Shown piece by piece: positions 1 to 8,956 of a stretch of DNA of 64,000 nt. The translations under genes were made by a program, and so were the position numbers. Each line of letters begins with the position of its first letter. The first letter of the stretch is position 1. This stretch comes from Streptomyces sp. Je 1-79 (GTDB lineage: Bacteria > Actinomycetota > Actinomycetes > Streptomycetales > Streptomycetaceae): NCBI RefSeq assembly GCF_025195125.1, contig NZ_JAMGSL010000006.1:107815-171814 (forward strand). The letters run 5' to 3'. The notes under the pieces were generated by a model. It made no database searches. It was given only the letters and a program-made list of their open reading frames with translations, and was not told the origin of the DNA.

Positions 1-429
1 CAGACGGACGCCCCACAGTTCGTCGAGGAGCCCGCCGCGCCCGACGAGCGCCAGGAAGGCGGTGCCGACCATGACGGTCGGCATCACGAACGGCACGGTC
101 ACGACCGCGCGCAGCAGCCCCTTGCCGGGGAACTCGAAGCGCGCGAAGACGTAGGCGCCGGGCAGGGCGATCAGCAGGGTCAGCGCGGTGGAGGCGAGCG
201 CCTGCCACAGCGTGAACCAGAGGACGTCGAGGATCTCCGGCCGGGTCAGCGTCTCGCCGAGGCGGCCGAACCGCCACACCCCGTCGGGCCGCAGCCCGCG
301 TTCGACGATCGAGGCGACGGGCCAGGCGAAGAAGAGCGCGAAGAAGGCGAGGGGCACGACCATCAGGCCGAGCCGCACCACGCTTCCCCGCACGTCTCCG
401 CGGCGGCGTCCGGGATCCGCGCTCCGCAC
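1..429 (-). CDS. thiP: Thiamine ABC transporter permease, 3' part beyond the left edge
   Basis: Partial gene; about 143 N-terminal codons are present. A GTG at 427-429 opens a reading frame with a hydrophobic segment beginning LGLMVVPLAFFALFF, then a second hydrophobic stretch (FTLWQALASTALTLLIALPG). This is the layout of binding-protein-dependent ABC permeases. It lies 32 nt after the stop of the substrate-binding lipoprotein gene and under the same TPP riboswitch, so the substrate is inferred to be thiamine or a derivative. An upstream in-frame GTG at 484-486 would overlap thiB and is less likely, because GTG-429 has a GAAGG-type ribosome site just before it. Family call is good; the start is moderately sure. 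Confidence 0.8.
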   Translation of the reverse strand, partial: MRSADPGRRRGDVRGSVVRLGLMVVPLAFFALFFAWPVASIVERGLRPDGVWRFGRLGETLTRPEILDVLWFTLWQALASTALTLLIALPGAYVFARFEFPGKGLLRAVVTVPFVMPTVMVGTAFLALVGRGGLLDELWGVRL

Positions 430-461
430 GCCGCCTTCACCGCCGTCGCGGCTTTCGCGCT

Positions 462-1556
462 CTACTTCAGGACGGTCGAGGACCACGACTGGATCCACTG
501 CTCACGCTTCTCGGCGATCTTCTCGGGGGCCATGGTCTGCGGCTTGTCGATCACCACGCCGTGCTTGGTGAACAGCTCGGGCAGCTGGGCGCCCTCGGTC
601 ACCGGGTTGACGAACATCTGCAGCGGCATGTCGTCCTGGAACTTCTTGGAGATCAGGAAGTCGATCAGCGCCTTGCCGCCCTCGGGGTTCTTCGCCCCGT
701 CGAGCAGTCCGGCGAACTCGATCTGCCGGAAGCAGGTGCCGGTGGAGACGCCGGTGGGGGCCTCCTTCGGCTGCGGCTCGGCGTAGAGGACCTCGACCGG
801 CGGGCTGGAGGCGTACGAGACGACCAGCGGGCGGTCGCCCTTGGCCTGCTTACCGCCGGCGGACCCGGAGAACTCCTGGTTGTAGGCGAGCTCCCAGCTG
901 TCGACGGTCTTGACGCCGTTGGCCTTGAGCTTCTTCCAGTAGTCCTGCCAGCCCTCGTCGCCGTACTGCGCGGCCGTGCCGAGGAGGAAACCGAGGCCCG
1001 GGGAGGACTTCTCGGGGTTCTCGACGACGAGCAGGTTCTTGTACTCCGGCTTGGCCAGGTCGTCGAAGGTCTGCGGGGGCGCGAGCTTCTTGTCGGCGAA
1101 GTACTTCTTGTCGTAGTTGACGCAGATGTCGCCGGTGTCGACCGGGGTGACCCGGTGCTCCTTGTCGACCTTCGTCTCGGGCAGGACGAGGTCCAGGCCC
1201 TTCGCCTCGTACGGGACGAAGATCCCGTTGTCGAGGGCGCGGGAGAGCAGGGTGTTGTCGACGCCGAAGAAGACGTCGCCCTGCGGGGAGCCCTTGGTCA
1301 GGATCTCCTTGTTGACGGCGACGCCGGCGTCACCGCTCTTGAGGACCTTGACGGTGAAGCCGGTCTGCTTGGTGAACTCCGCCAGCACCTCCTTGGAGGC
1401 GTTGAAGGAGTCGTGGCTCACGAGGGTCACGGTCTTCGGCGCGCGCTCGTCGTTCTTGCCCGCCGCGTCTCTGATGTCGTCGGTGCCGCAGGCGGCGAGG
1501 GTGGTGACGCCCAGCGCTGCGGCGATCGCCGCAGCGGCCATCTTCTTGGTGCTCAC
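462..1556 (-). CDS. thiB: Thiamine-binding lipoprotein of an ABC transporter (ThiB/TbpA type)
   Basis: 364 residues. The N-terminus (VSTKKMAAAAIAAALG, then TTLAACG) is a lipoprotein signal peptide with lipobox LAAC, so the mature protein should be anchored outside the membrane by its Cys. The body follows the type 2 periplasmic-binding fold of thiamine-binding proteins (TVTLVSHDSF near the mature N-terminus; DTGDICVNYD; later SPGLGFLLG). The GTG start at 1556 is chosen over an upstream in-frame Met because AGGAGG lies about 9 nt before it and the signal peptide then starts correctly. It is the first gene of the riboswitch-controlled operon and is followed by the permease gene. Confidence 0.9.
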   Translation of the reverse strand: MSTKKMAAAAIAAALGVTTLAACGTDDIRDAAGKNDERAPKTVTLVSHDSFNASKEVLAEFTKQTGFTVKVLKSGDAGVAVNKEILTKGSPQGDVFFGVDNTLLSRALDNGIFVPYEAKGLDLVLPETKVDKEHRVTPVDTGDICVNYDKKYFADKKLAPPQTFDDLAKPEYKNLLVVENPEKSSPGLGFLLGTAAQYGDEGWQDYWKKLKANGVKTVDSWELAYNQEFSGSAGGKQAKGDRPLVVSYASSPPVEVLYAEPQPKEAPTGVSTGTCFRQIEFAGLLDGAKNPEGGKALIDFLISKKFQDDMPLQMFVNPVTEGAQLPELFTKHGVVIDKPQTMAPEKIAEKREQWIQSWSSTVLK

Positions 1557-1593
1557 TGAAAATTCCTCCTGGGTGTGACCAGGAAGAGACGCG

Positions 1594-1621
1594 GCCCTGC
1601 CCACCGGAGGGTGGGCAGGGC
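1594..1621 (-). promoter_or_regulatory. Perfect 12-bp hairpin between riboswitch and thiB
   Basis: The arms GCCCTGCCCACC (1594-1605) and its exact reverse complement (1610-1621) flank a 4-nt loop. In the minus-strand transcript the hairpin lies after the TPP aptamer and about 25 nt before the thiB ribosome-binding site, where an expression platform is expected. No U-run follows it, so it is either a Rho-dependent or atypical terminator or part of a translation-control switch. Confidence 0.6.
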
Positions 1622-1643
1622 GCAACAGCTCGAGTTGCGACCG

Positions 1644-1730
1644 AACTTCCTACCCAGAATGACCTGGGCAAGGTTCAGAGGGTCTGCGGTCCGATGACCG
1701 CACTCTCAGCGCTGTGGCGCTCCCCTGTCG
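1644..1730 (-). promoter_or_regulatory. TPP riboswitch (THI element)
   Basis: The minus strand carries the conserved blocks of the thiamine pyrophosphate aptamer in order: GGGGAGCGCC, then GCTGAGAGTGCGG, then CCGCAGACCCTCTGAACC, and finally the 3' strand GGTCATTCTGGGTAGGAAG. CTGAGA and the ACCCTCTGAACCTG-like box are the diagnostic THI motifs. It stands 88 nt upstream of thiB and explains thiamine repression of the transporter operon. Edges are approximate. Confidence 0.95.
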
Positions 1731-1765
1731 GAATATGGAGATGTGTTCGAGCACAGACTACAAGG

Positions 1766-2872
1766 TCAGCGCTCCGAGGCCGCCAGCTGTCCACAGGCGC
1801 CGTCGATCTCCTGACCGCGGGTGTCACGGACGGTGACCGGGACCCCGTGGGCGGCGATGGCCTCGACGAAGGCCTTCTCGTCCTCCGGCCGCGACGCGGT
1901 CCACTTCGAGCCGGGCGTCGGGTTCAGCGGAATCAGGTTGACGTGCACCCGCTTCCCCTTGAGCAGTCGCCCGAGGAGGTCTCCGCGCCAGGCCTGGTCG
2001 TTGATGTCGCGGATCAGGGCGTACTCGATGGAGATCCGGCGGCCGGACTTCTCGGCGTACTCCCATGCCGCGTCGAGGACCTCGCGGACCTTCCAGCGGG
2101 TGTTGACGGGCACGAGGGTGTCGCGCAGCTCGTCGTCGGGGGCGTGCAGCGAGACGGCGAGGCGGCACTTGAAGCCCTCGTCGGCGAAGCGCAGCATCGC
2201 GGGCACCAGGCCGACGGTGGAGACGGTGATGCCGCGCTGCGACAGCCCGAGCCCGTCCGGCTCGGGGTCGGTCAGCCGCCGGACGGCGCCCACGACCCGC
2301 TTGTAGTTGGCCAGCGGCTCGCCCATGCCCATGAAGACGATGTTGGACAGCCGCGCCGGCCCTCCGGGCACCTCACCGTCGCGCAGGGCTCGCATCCCGT
2401 CGACGATCTGGTGCACGATCTCGGCGGTCGACAGGTTCCGGTCGAGCCCGGCCTGTCCGGTGGCGCAGAACGGGCAGTTCATCCCGCACCCGGCCTGGGA
2501 GGAGATGCACATGGTGACCCGGTCCGGGTAGCGCATGAGCACGGACTCGACGAGCGTGCCGTCGTGCAGCTTCCACAGGGTCTTACGGGTGGTGTCGTCG
2601 TCGCACGAGATGTGCCGGACCACGGACATCAGGTCGGGCAGCAGCTCCCCCTGCAGCTTCTCGCGCGAGGAGGCGGGGATGTCGGTCCACTCGGCGGGGT
2701 CGTGGGCGTACCGCGCGAAGTAGTGCGTGGACAGCTGCTTGGCGCGGAACGGCTTCTCGCCGATCGCGGCGACGGCCTCCTTGCGCTCGGCGGGCGTGAG
2801 GTCGGCCAGGTGCCGCGGCGGCTTCTTGGCTCCGCGGGGGGCGACGAAAGTGAGTTCTCCGGGCTTGGGCAT
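1766..2872 (-). CDS. rlmN: Dual-specificity 23S rRNA/tRNA adenine-C2 methyltransferase RlmN
   Basis: 368 residues, the usual length. It is a radical SAM enzyme: the cluster motif CGMNCPFC (C-x3-C-x2-C) lies around residue 125. The preceding [16 protein letters not shown] block and the ISIEYALI and [15 protein letters not shown] segments are typical of RlmN/Cfr. RlmN methylates A2503 of 23S rRNA and A37 of some tRNAs. The penultimate segment [15 protein letters not shown] holds the catalytic Cys that forms the covalent RNA intermediate. This is the housekeeping RlmN rather than the resistance enzyme Cfr, judging by its chromosomal core neighbourhood. It is monocistronic or nearly so. Confidence 0.93.
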   Translation of the reverse strand: MPKPGELTFVAPRGAKKPPRHLADLTPAERKEAVAAIGEKPFRAKQLSTHYFARYAHDPAEWTDIPASSREKLQGELLPDLMSVVRHISCDDDTTRKTLWKLHDGTLVESVLMRYPDRVTMCISSQAGCGMNCPFCATGQAGLDRNLSTAEIVHQIVDGMRALRDGEVPGGPARLSNIVFMGMGEPLANYKRVVGAVRRLTDPEPDGLGLSQRGITVSTVGLVPAMLRFADEGFKCRLAVSLHAPDDELRDTLVPVNTRWKVREVLDAAWEYAEKSGRRISIEYALIRDINDQAWRGDLLGRLLKGKRVHVNLIPLNPTPGSKWTASRPEDEKAFVEAIAAHGVPVTVRDTRGQEIDGACGQLAASER

Positions 2873-2999
2873 GGTGGTACCAGTGTCGCAGACGCTCGTG
2901 AGTGACCCGGGGCCTCGCGCGACCGGGCGGTGACCGGCGTGGCCGTCGGGGGGCCGCGGCGGCCTCCGACGGCCCGGAGCCCGCCCCGTACCCCTGCCG

Positions 3000-3662
3000 T
3001 CAGGCGAACCGTGCGGGGCGCCGGGAGGAACGCGGCCTGACCACGATGCCGACGGCCAGGGCCCAGTAGACGACGAGGGCGGCGGTCAGGGCGGTGTTGC
3101 CCCAGCCGACGGCGCTGTAGAAGTCGGCGGCGTCCGTCCCGAAGAAGAGCGAGGGCACGAAGGCGACGTTGACGATCGCGACGGCGTAGGCGAAGCGTCC
3201 GGTCCAGCGGGGCAGGACACCGCTGCGCAGGATCGCGTATCCGGCGGCCGTCAGGAGGATCGCCGTCAGGAGTCTCGCGACCGATCCGTGCAGCAGCATG
3301 TTCGCGTGGGCCAGCGTGCCGTCGACGGTGGGGTCCAGGGTCCCTTCGGGGTGTTCGAGCACGGTCCCCGCCTCGATCGACGTGGCGACCAGGGTGACGA
3401 TGACGTAGGCAAGCCCGGAGCCGAACACCAGGCTCGCCGGCCACTCGTACCCGGCGCCCGCGGTGCGGATCAGATGGCGCAGCCCCGTCAGGAAGACCAG
3501 CAGGGCTCCACACGTGAGGATGTTCAGCAGGATCCTGGCGAGCACGTTCGAAGCCGGCGGCGCTCCGGAGTACACGAAGTAGAGCGGAACGCCGACCGCG
3601 GCGAACAAGCCGGCGGCGATGCCGCAGACGCTCATCAGCCGTCGTATCACGATCTCATCCAC
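3000..3662 (-). CDS. Small multi-pass membrane protein (DUF4386-like)
   Basis: 220 residues with about six hydrophobic segments, for example [17 protein letters not shown] near the N-terminus, [32 protein letters not shown] and [17 protein letters not shown] at the end, closed by an Arg-rich tail. It resembles the DUF4386 family of integral membrane proteins; function unknown. The GTG start at 3662 overlaps the end of the upstream TetR gene by 8 nt and is preceded by GGAAGGAAG, so the two genes are translationally coupled and the protein is probably a target of that regulator. Family assignment is tentative. Confidence 0.6.
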   Translation of the reverse strand: MDEIVIRRLMSVCGIAAGLFAAVGVPLYFVYSGAPPASNVLARILLNILTCGALLVFLTGLRHLIRTAGAGYEWPASLVFGSGLAYVIVTLVATSIEAGTVLEHPEGTLDPTVDGTLAHANMLLHGSVARLLTAILLTAAGYAILRSGVLPRWTGRFAYAVAIVNVAFVPSLFFGTDAADFYSAVGWGNTALTAALVVYWALAVGIVVRPRSSRRPARFA

Positions 3663-4428
3663 GTGGTTCTTCCTTCCGTCGTACGGGAGTGGACTCCACT
3701 CGGGCCTCGATGCCGTCGAGCAGGTAGCGCATCCCGTGGCGGACGATCGGCGTGACGTCGCCGTCCTCCGCCTCGTCGAGACCTTCCTCGCCCGCGAGCG
3801 AGCACAGGGTGGGAAAGCGCGCCGGGTCCAGGCGCCGGGCCAGGACCTCGCCGTAGGCGGCGGCACCCGCCGGATCGAGCTCCGTGGCCACCCGCGCCAG
3901 ATCGCGCACCGCGCTGGAGACGAAGGTGGCGATCGGAATCAGCTCTCCACGGTCGAGACCGCCGCGGTGGAGCGGGCTGAGGAGCGCCTCGAACCAGGCG
4001 AGCTCGTTCGGCCCGACCGGTGCGCTCGACGTGGGCGCCCGCAGCATCCACGGGTGGCCGAGATAGAGACCCCACAGCGCCTCCACCCACGCCTCGACCT
4101 CGGCGCGCCACGTCGTGGGCGAGGAGGGCGGCGCGGGCGGGCGGCCCGTGGCGGTGTCGACCATGGCCGCGACGAGCTGGTCCTTGCTCGGAACGTGCCG
4201 GTAGAGCGCCATCGCGCTGCACCCCAGCTCGGAACCGACCCGCTGCATGGAGAGCGCGTCCAGCCCCTCGGCGTCGGCGAGAGCGACCGCGGTGTCCACG
4301 ATCAGCCTGACGCCGAGCCGGGGCCGGGGCTCTGCGACGCGCTCGGGATCGGTGCGCCACAGCAGGTCCGCGACCGCGCCGAGGTCGGTCGAGTTGCCGG
4401 GGCGGGCGGAACGATCGGCGCGGGACAT
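3655..4428 (-). CDS. TetR-family transcriptional regulator
   Basis: 257 residues. The DNA-binding domain occupies roughly residues 35-85, with the typical helix-turn-helix pattern (LSMQRVGSELGCSAMALYRH followed by VPSKDQLV). The larger C-terminal part (WRAEVEAWVEALWGLY onward) is the ligand-binding/dimer domain of the TetR_C class. It begins an operon with the membrane-protein gene at 3000-3662. A palindromic element lies about 20 nt upstream of its start, so autoregulation is likely. The MFS efflux gene lies just upstream on the same strand and is a plausible second target. The ligand cannot be inferred. Confidence 0.85.
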   Translation of the reverse strand: MSRADRSARPGNSTDLGAVADLLWRTDPERVAEPRPRLGVRLIVDTAVALADAEGLDALSMQRVGSELGCSAMALYRHVPSKDQLVAAMVDTATGRPPAPPSSPTTWRAEVEAWVEALWGLYLGHPWMLRAPTSSAPVGPNELAWFEALLSPLHRGGLDRGELIPIATFVSSAVRDLARVATELDPAGAAAYGEVLARRLDPARFPTLCSLAGEEGLDEAEDGDVTPIVRHGMRYLLDGIEARVESTPVRRKEEPRG

Positions 4429-4448
4429 GGCCCTCTCCCCTTCAGTAG

Positions 4449-4481
4449 GTTTACGCGATAAACGTAGCGTACGTCATAAAC
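4449..4481. promoter_or_regulatory. Candidate TetR operator
   Basis: GTTTACGCGATAAAC (4449-4463) is an inverted repeat of GTTTA around a 5-nt centre. A second TAAAC half-site ends at 4481, and GTACG/CGTAC steps lie between. It is AT-rich against a very GC-rich background and sits at the expected distance upstream of the tetR start. Binding is inferred only from position and symmetry. Confidence 0.5.
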
Positions 4482-4528
4482 AAGCGCCAGGCCGTGCGGC
4501 ACCGCCACGCACCCCTGGACGACCCCCG

Positions 4529-6145
4529 TCAGGGCCGGGGCGAGCCCGGTTGGGTGGAGGGGATGCGTGAGGTGAAGAACAGCGCGACGAGCGAGGAGAG
4601 GGCGAGGATCGCCAGGGCCGCCCGCAGGCCGTCCAGGCGGGCGGCGGCGTTCGCGTCCAGCGCGGCCTGGGTCACGTCCGGTGAGGTGCCCGCCTCGTCG
4701 AGGGCCGTTCTGAGCTGGGTGTCCGAGAGGAACGGCACGCCACTCTGAAGTTCGACCGCGGCCCGGTTCTTCACGTCGGCCGGGATCGCCGGGCTCTGCT
4801 CGACGCTCGCCAGGAAGGACGACGTGAGCGCGCCGATCAGGAGCGACCCGGCCAGCGCCGTACCGATCGACGCTCCGAGGTTGGTGACGGCGTTCTGCAC
4901 ACCGCCGACCTCGGCGCTCCTGCTGTCGGGGACGGCGGACACCGTCACCGAACCGAGCTGCGAGGCCAGCGCACCCATGCCGAGACCGATCAGCAGGAGC
5001 GGAACGGTGACGATCTCCGCACCGGCATCGGCGTCGAGCGCCGCCATCAGAGCGACCGCGCCCGCGAGCAGCGCGAGCACCCCGAGCCGTACGACTCGCC
5101 GGGGCGAGACGTCCGGGAGGAACCGGGGGATCAGGATCGCCGCCGCCAGCAGTGTCAGGGACAGCGGCAGAATGCGCGCCCCGGTCATGAGCGCGGACAG
5201 CCCCAGGGCGATGGACAGATAGAGCGGGACGACGAAGAACACGCCCATCTGAACGAGGTACTGGAAGAAGAACATCGTCAGACCACCGGTGAGCTGCCTG
5301 TTCCGCAGCATGGCCGGGTCGAGGAGCGGCTCCCTGCCGCGGGCCGCGAGCCGGGCCTCCCAGCGGAGGAAGAGCCACACCAGGAACAGACCCGCGAGGA
5401 CCAGCCACACGACCAGCGAGACGCCCAGCCACGAGGGGGCGTCGGGCTTCGGCCGGAACCAGCCCCACTCGCCCGAGCGCAGCACACCGTAGACGAAGAT
5501 CCCCAGCCCGAGCGCGGACAGCGCGGCGCCCAGGAGGTCGATCCGGGAGCGCTCCTCGCTCTCGGCGTCGGCGATGCGACGGGCGAACACCAGGATGGCG
5601 AGCACCACCAGAACCTCACCGGCGAAGACCCAGCGCCAGGAGAAGTACGTCGTGGCGACACCACCGATGAGCGGCCCCAGGGCGATGGCCACCGCCCCGG
5701 CCGCCGCCACGATCCCATAGGCCGCGGGGCGGCGCTCCGTGGCGAAGTTGCCCGCCACCAGAGCCACGATCGCGGGCATGATCAGCGCGGCCCCGATCCC
5801 CTCCAGGAACGACCAGCCCAACATCAGCACGGGAAGGTTCGGCGCCAGCGCCGTGGTCAGGGAACCGCAGCCGTAGACACCGCAGCCGATCATGAACGCG
5901 CGCTTACGGCCGATCAGCGCCCCGACCTTGCCCCCGGGGATCATGAACATCGCCATCACGAGCGTGTACGCCGTGATCGCGCCCTGGATCCCGGTGACCG
6001 TCGTCCCCACGTCCTCGGCCACGGTCGCGATCGAGACGTTCATGACGGAGCTGTCGAGCGCCATCAGGAACTGACCGGCCGCGAGCGTCAGCAGAACGAG
6101 ACGCGCCCCCGCCGGACCTTCCGGACTGCCTCCCCTGGGTGCCAT
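4529..6145 (-). CDS. MFS drug/proton antiporter, DHA2 (14-TM) family
   Basis: 538 residues with about 14 predicted membrane segments. Segment 1 contains the DHA2 hallmark LDSSVMNVSIATV, followed by GKVGALIGRKRAFM (motif A) in the loop after segment 2; segment 5 reads AAAGAVAIALGPLIGG (motif C, GP at its core), a signature of antiporters. An EmrB/QacA-like exporter of lipophilic compounds is the likely function. The start at 6145 (MAPRGG) is chosen because the preceding 30 codons lack hydrophobic or conserved sequence. It is followed by the TetR gene on the same strand, and the pair looks like a self-regulated efflux locus inserted between core genes. Confidence 0.85.
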   Translation of the reverse strand: MAPRGGSPEGPAGARLVLLTLAAGQFLMALDSSVMNVSIATVAEDVGTTVTGIQGAITAYTLVMAMFMIPGGKVGALIGRKRAFMIGCGVYGCGSLTTALAPNLPVLMLGWSFLEGIGAALIMPAIVALVAGNFATERRPAAYGIVAAAGAVAIALGPLIGGVATTYFSWRWVFAGEVLVVLAILVFARRIADAESEERSRIDLLGAALSALGLGIFVYGVLRSGEWGWFRPKPDAPSWLGVSLVVWLVLAGLFLVWLFLRWEARLAARGREPLLDPAMLRNRQLTGGLTMFFFQYLVQMGVFFVVPLYLSIALGLSALMTGARILPLSLTLLAAAILIPRFLPDVSPRRVVRLGVLALLAGAVALMAALDADAGAEIVTVPLLLIGLGMGALASQLGSVTVSAVPDSRSAEVGGVQNAVTNLGASIGTALAGSLLIGALTSSFLASVEQSPAIPADVKNRAAVELQSGVPFLSDTQLRTALDEAGTSPDVTQAALDANAAARLDGLRAALAILALSSLVALFFTSRIPSTQPGSPRP

Positions 6146-6238
6146 GGCCGCATCGTGCCAACGACGGCGGCCGGCGAACCGCGACCCACCGCGGGCGTCC
6201 CCCGCATGGCGGCACGAGATGGCACGGGAAAACACACA

Positions 6239-6270
6239 GGGCCCGCCGTCCCCGGAAGGACGACGGGCCC
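6239..6270 (-). terminator. Rho-independent terminator after cdsA
   Basis: Arms of 13 bp (GGGCCCGCCGTCC and GGACGACGGGCCC, one G-U pair) enclose a 6-nt loop. On the minus strand the stem is followed by a T-rich run (tgtgtgtttt). It separates the cdsA operon from the MFS gene. Confidence 0.8.
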
Positions 6271-6289
6271 CGCGTGACGAACGCTCCCG

Positions 6290-7375
6290 TCAGGTCGTAC
6301 CGACGAACAGCACCAGCAGCAGCCACACCACCGGCGCCGTCGGCAACAGGGAGTCAAGACGGTCCATGATGCCGCCGTGGCCCGGCAGCAGGGTGCCCAT
6401 GTCCTTGATGCCGAGATCGCGCTTGATCATCGACTCGCCGAGGTCACCGAGCGTCGCGCTCGCCGCCACCGCCAGGCCGAGCAGCAGGCCCTGCCACCAC
6501 GCGCCGCCGTCGATCAGGAACTCCATGCACAGCGCGCCCGCCGCCATCGCGAACGTCACCGCACCGACCAGCCCTTCGCGGGTCTTGCCGGGGCTGATCC
6601 GCGGAGCCAGCTTGTGCTTGCCGAAACGCCAGCCGATCGCGTACGCGCCGGTGTCGCTGACGACCGTGAGCAGCAGGAACGTGAGCACCCGCTCCGCGCC
6701 GTCGTCGGCCGTGAGCATCAGCGCCACGAACGTCGCCAGGAACGGCACGTAGAACGCCGCGAAGACACCCGCCGTGACATCCTTCAGATAGCCCTCGGGC
6801 CGCTCCGTCATACGCCACACCAGCACCGCGAGCGCCGTCAGGGCCATGGCGACCCAGGCGCCCTCCGCGCCGCGGACATAGCCGGCCACGACCATCGCCG
6901 CACCGCCGACCGCCAGCGGGACGAGCGGGGCCCTGATGTCCTTGCGTTCCTGGAGGCGGGAGGTGAGCTCCCACAGACCGACCACGACGGCGACCGCTAT
7001 GACACCGACGAACGCGGCCTTCCAGATGAACAGGGAGGCGACGATGACGGCGCCCAGACCGACACCGACCCCTATGGCCGCACCCAGATCGCGCCCCGCG
7101 CTCTTCTTCTGCGGGGCGGCGGGCTGGGACGGGCTGGACATGGGCTCCTGCGGGTGCTCGTTCGGCGTCTCGTCACGGAACAGGGGACCGCTCGGCTGAG
7201 CGGCCCCCCGGTCGTGGTCGTCCTGGTGGTCGCCGGCGGGGACGTCGGGCACGATGGGCATGGGCCGAGTCTGCGCCGCCTGCAGCCCATCGTATGCGGG
7301 ACCCGCCGGGGCAGGCCCCTGGTCGGGCCCCCAGTAGCCGGAACCGGCCGGGGCCCCCCAGGAAGAGTCGTTCAT
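6290..7375 (-). CDS. cdsA: Phosphatidate cytidylyltransferase (CDP-diglyceride synthase)
   Basis: 361 residues. About 100 N-terminal residues are Pro/Gly-rich and cytoplasmic; they are followed by about eight membrane segments. The CdsA signature is near the C-terminus: GDLGESMIKRDLGIKDMG followed by PGHGGIMDRLDS. It makes CDP-diacylglycerol from phosphatidate and CTP, the entry point to phospholipids. The ATG overlaps the frr stop by one base (TGATG), so translation is coupled. The long disordered N-terminus is usual in actinomycetes. A strong terminator follows. Confidence 0.95.
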   Translation of the reverse strand: MNDSSWGAPAGSGYWGPDQGPAPAGPAYDGLQAAQTRPMPIVPDVPAGDHQDDHDRGAAQPSGPLFRDETPNEHPQEPMSSPSQPAAPQKKSAGRDLGAAIGVGVGLGAVIVASLFIWKAAFVGVIAVAVVVGLWELTSRLQERKDIRAPLVPLAVGGAAMVVAGYVRGAEGAWVAMALTALAVLVWRMTERPEGYLKDVTAGVFAAFYVPFLATFVALMLTADDGAERVLTFLLLTVVSDTGAYAIGWRFGKHKLAPRISPGKTREGLVGAVTFAMAAGALCMEFLIDGGAWWQGLLLGLAVAASATLGDLGESMIKRDLGIKDMGTLLPGHGGIMDRLDSLLPTAPVVWLLLVLFVGTT

Positions 7376-7935
7376 CAGACCTCGAGCAGCTCGGCTTCCT
7401 TGTGCTTGAGCAGCTCGTCCACCTGCGCGACGTACTTCGCGGTGGTGTCGTCGAGCTCCTTCTCGCCGCGGCGGCCCTCGTCCTCGCCGACCTCGCCGTC
7501 CTTGACCAGCTTGTCGATGGTCTCCTTGGCCTTGCGGCGGACGGAACGGATGGAGATCTTGGAGTCCTCGGCCTTGCCCTTGGCGACCTTGATGTACTCC
7601 CGGCGGCGCTCCTCGGTCAGCTCGGGGAACACCACACGGATGATGTTGCCGTCGTTGCTGGGGTTGACGCCCAGGTCCGAGTCACGGATCGCCTGCTCGA
7701 TGTTGCGCAGCGCGCTCTTGTCGAACGGGGTCACGACCGCCATGCGCGGCTCGGGAACCGAGAACGACGCCAGCTGATTGATCGGCGTGATCGCACCGTA
7801 GTAGTCGGCCACGATCTTGTTGAACATCGCCGGGTGCGCACGGCCGGTGCGGATCGCGGCGAAGTCCTCCTTGGCGACCACGACGGCCTTCTCCATCTTC
7901 TCCTCGGCCTCGAGGAGGGTCTCTTCGATCACCAC
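7375..7935 (-). CDS. frr: Ribosome recycling factor
   Basis: 186 residues, full family length. The sequence follows the RRF pattern throughout: [20 protein letters not shown] near the N-terminus, [21 protein letters not shown] in the hinge region, and a C-terminal helix ending in a [20 protein letters not shown]-type helix. Together with EF-G it splits the post-termination ribosome. It lies between pyrH (98 nt upstream) and cdsA (1-nt overlap), the conserved bacterial order rpsB-tsf-pyrH-frr. Confidence 0.97.
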   Translation of the reverse strand: MVIEETLLEAEEKMEKAVVVAKEDFAAIRTGRAHPAMFNKIVADYYGAITPINQLASFSVPEPRMAVVTPFDKSALRNIEQAIRDSDLGVNPSNDGNIIRVVFPELTEERRREYIKVAKGKAEDSKISIRSVRRKAKETIDKLVKDGEVGEDEGRRGEKELDDTTAKYVAQVDELLKHKEAELLEV

Positions 7936-8033
7936 TTGCTCCTGCGTGTCGTCGCGTCTTGTCCTGCACGGTGTACGACCGGCAGGGCTCTGTCCGTCCC
8001 CTCGCGGGGAGGTACCCGGTTTCGAGCCGAGGC

Positions 8034-8798
8034 TCAGGCCCGGGTGCCCTGGTCGTTCACGAGAGTGCCGATCTTCTCACCCTTCACCGCGCGCGCGATA
8101 TTGCCCTCGGCGAGCAGTTCGAAGACGAGGATCGGCAGCTTGTTGTCACGGCACAGGGTGATGGCGGTGGCGTCGGCGACCTTGAGGTCGCGGGAGATGA
8201 CCTCTCCGTACTCCAGCGCGTCGTACTTCACCGCGTCCGGGTTCTTCTTCGGGTCGGAGTCGTAGACCCCGTCGACGCCGTTCTTGCCCATGAGCAGGGC
8301 CTCGGCGTCGATCTCCAGGGCACGCTGGGCGGCCGTGGTGTCGGTGGAGAAGTACGGCATGCCCATACCGGCGCCGAAGATGACCACGCGGCCCTTCTCC
8401 AGGTGCCGCACGGCGCGCAGCGGGATGTACGGCTCCGCGACCTGGCCCATGGTGATGGCGGTCTGGACGCGGGAGTCGATGCCCTCCTTCTCCAGGAAGT
8501 CCTGGAGGGCGAGGCAGTTCATGACGGTGCCGAGCATGCCCATGTAGTCGGAGCGGGCCCGGTCCATGCCGCGCACCTGCAGCTCGGCTCCGCGGAAGAA
8601 GTTGCCGCCGCCGATCACGATCGCGATCTCCGCCCCGTCGCGGACGACTGCGGCGATCTCGCGTGCGATCTTGTGCACGACGTCGGGGTCGACGCCGAGG
8701 CCGCCGCCTCCGGCGAATGCCTCGCCGGACAGCTTCAGCATGAAGCGGCCGGCCTTTTTGCCGTGGGTGTCGTCGCCCTGTACGGCGCTCTGGTTCAT
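8034..8798 (-). CDS. pyrH: UMP kinase
   Basis: 254 residues. This is an amino-acid-kinase-fold UMP kinase: [12 protein letters not shown] near the N-terminus (ATP phosphate loop), [12 protein letters not shown] (UMP site), [13 protein letters not shown], and [15 protein letters not shown] near the end. It phosphorylates UMP to UDP and is usually regulated by GTP and UTP. The start MNQSAVQ at 8798 has GGAG eight nt upstream; an upstream Met would add only six residues. It lies between tsf and frr, separated from tsf by a large hairpin. Confidence 0.95.
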   Translation of the reverse strand: MNQSAVQGDDTHGKKAGRFMLKLSGEAFAGGGGLGVDPDVVHKIAREIAAVVRDGAEIAIVIGGGNFFRGAELQVRGMDRARSDYMGMLGTVMNCLALQDFLEKEGIDSRVQTAITMGQVAEPYIPLRAVRHLEKGRVVIFGAGMGMPYFSTDTTAAQRALEIDAEALLMGKNGVDGVYDSDPKKNPDAVKYDALEYGEVISRDLKVADATAITLCRDNKLPILVFELLAEGNIARAVKGEKIGTLVNDQGTRA

Positions 8799-8820
8799 GG
8801 AGATCTCCTCGTGCACATAC

Positions 8821-8879
8821 GACGAAGGCCATTGCCGGTGGGTCCTTGCGGTTTCCCGTACGGCAATGGCCTCCTCGTC
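8821..8879 (-). terminator. Long hairpin between tsf and pyrH
   Basis: AGGCCATTGCCG (8826-8837) pairs exactly with CGGCAATGGCCT (8861-8872), and the outer GACGA/TCGTC extends the stem with a small bulge. The 23-nt loop and absence of a T-run suggest partial termination or an mRNA-processing site rather than a simple terminator. Confidence 0.55.
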
Positions 8880-8956
8880 AGAACTGCGGTCGTCCTACGC
8901 GAGCGCGGACGACTGCTTCAGACCCTACCCGGGCCCGGTGTCCGTTGCGTACGGAC

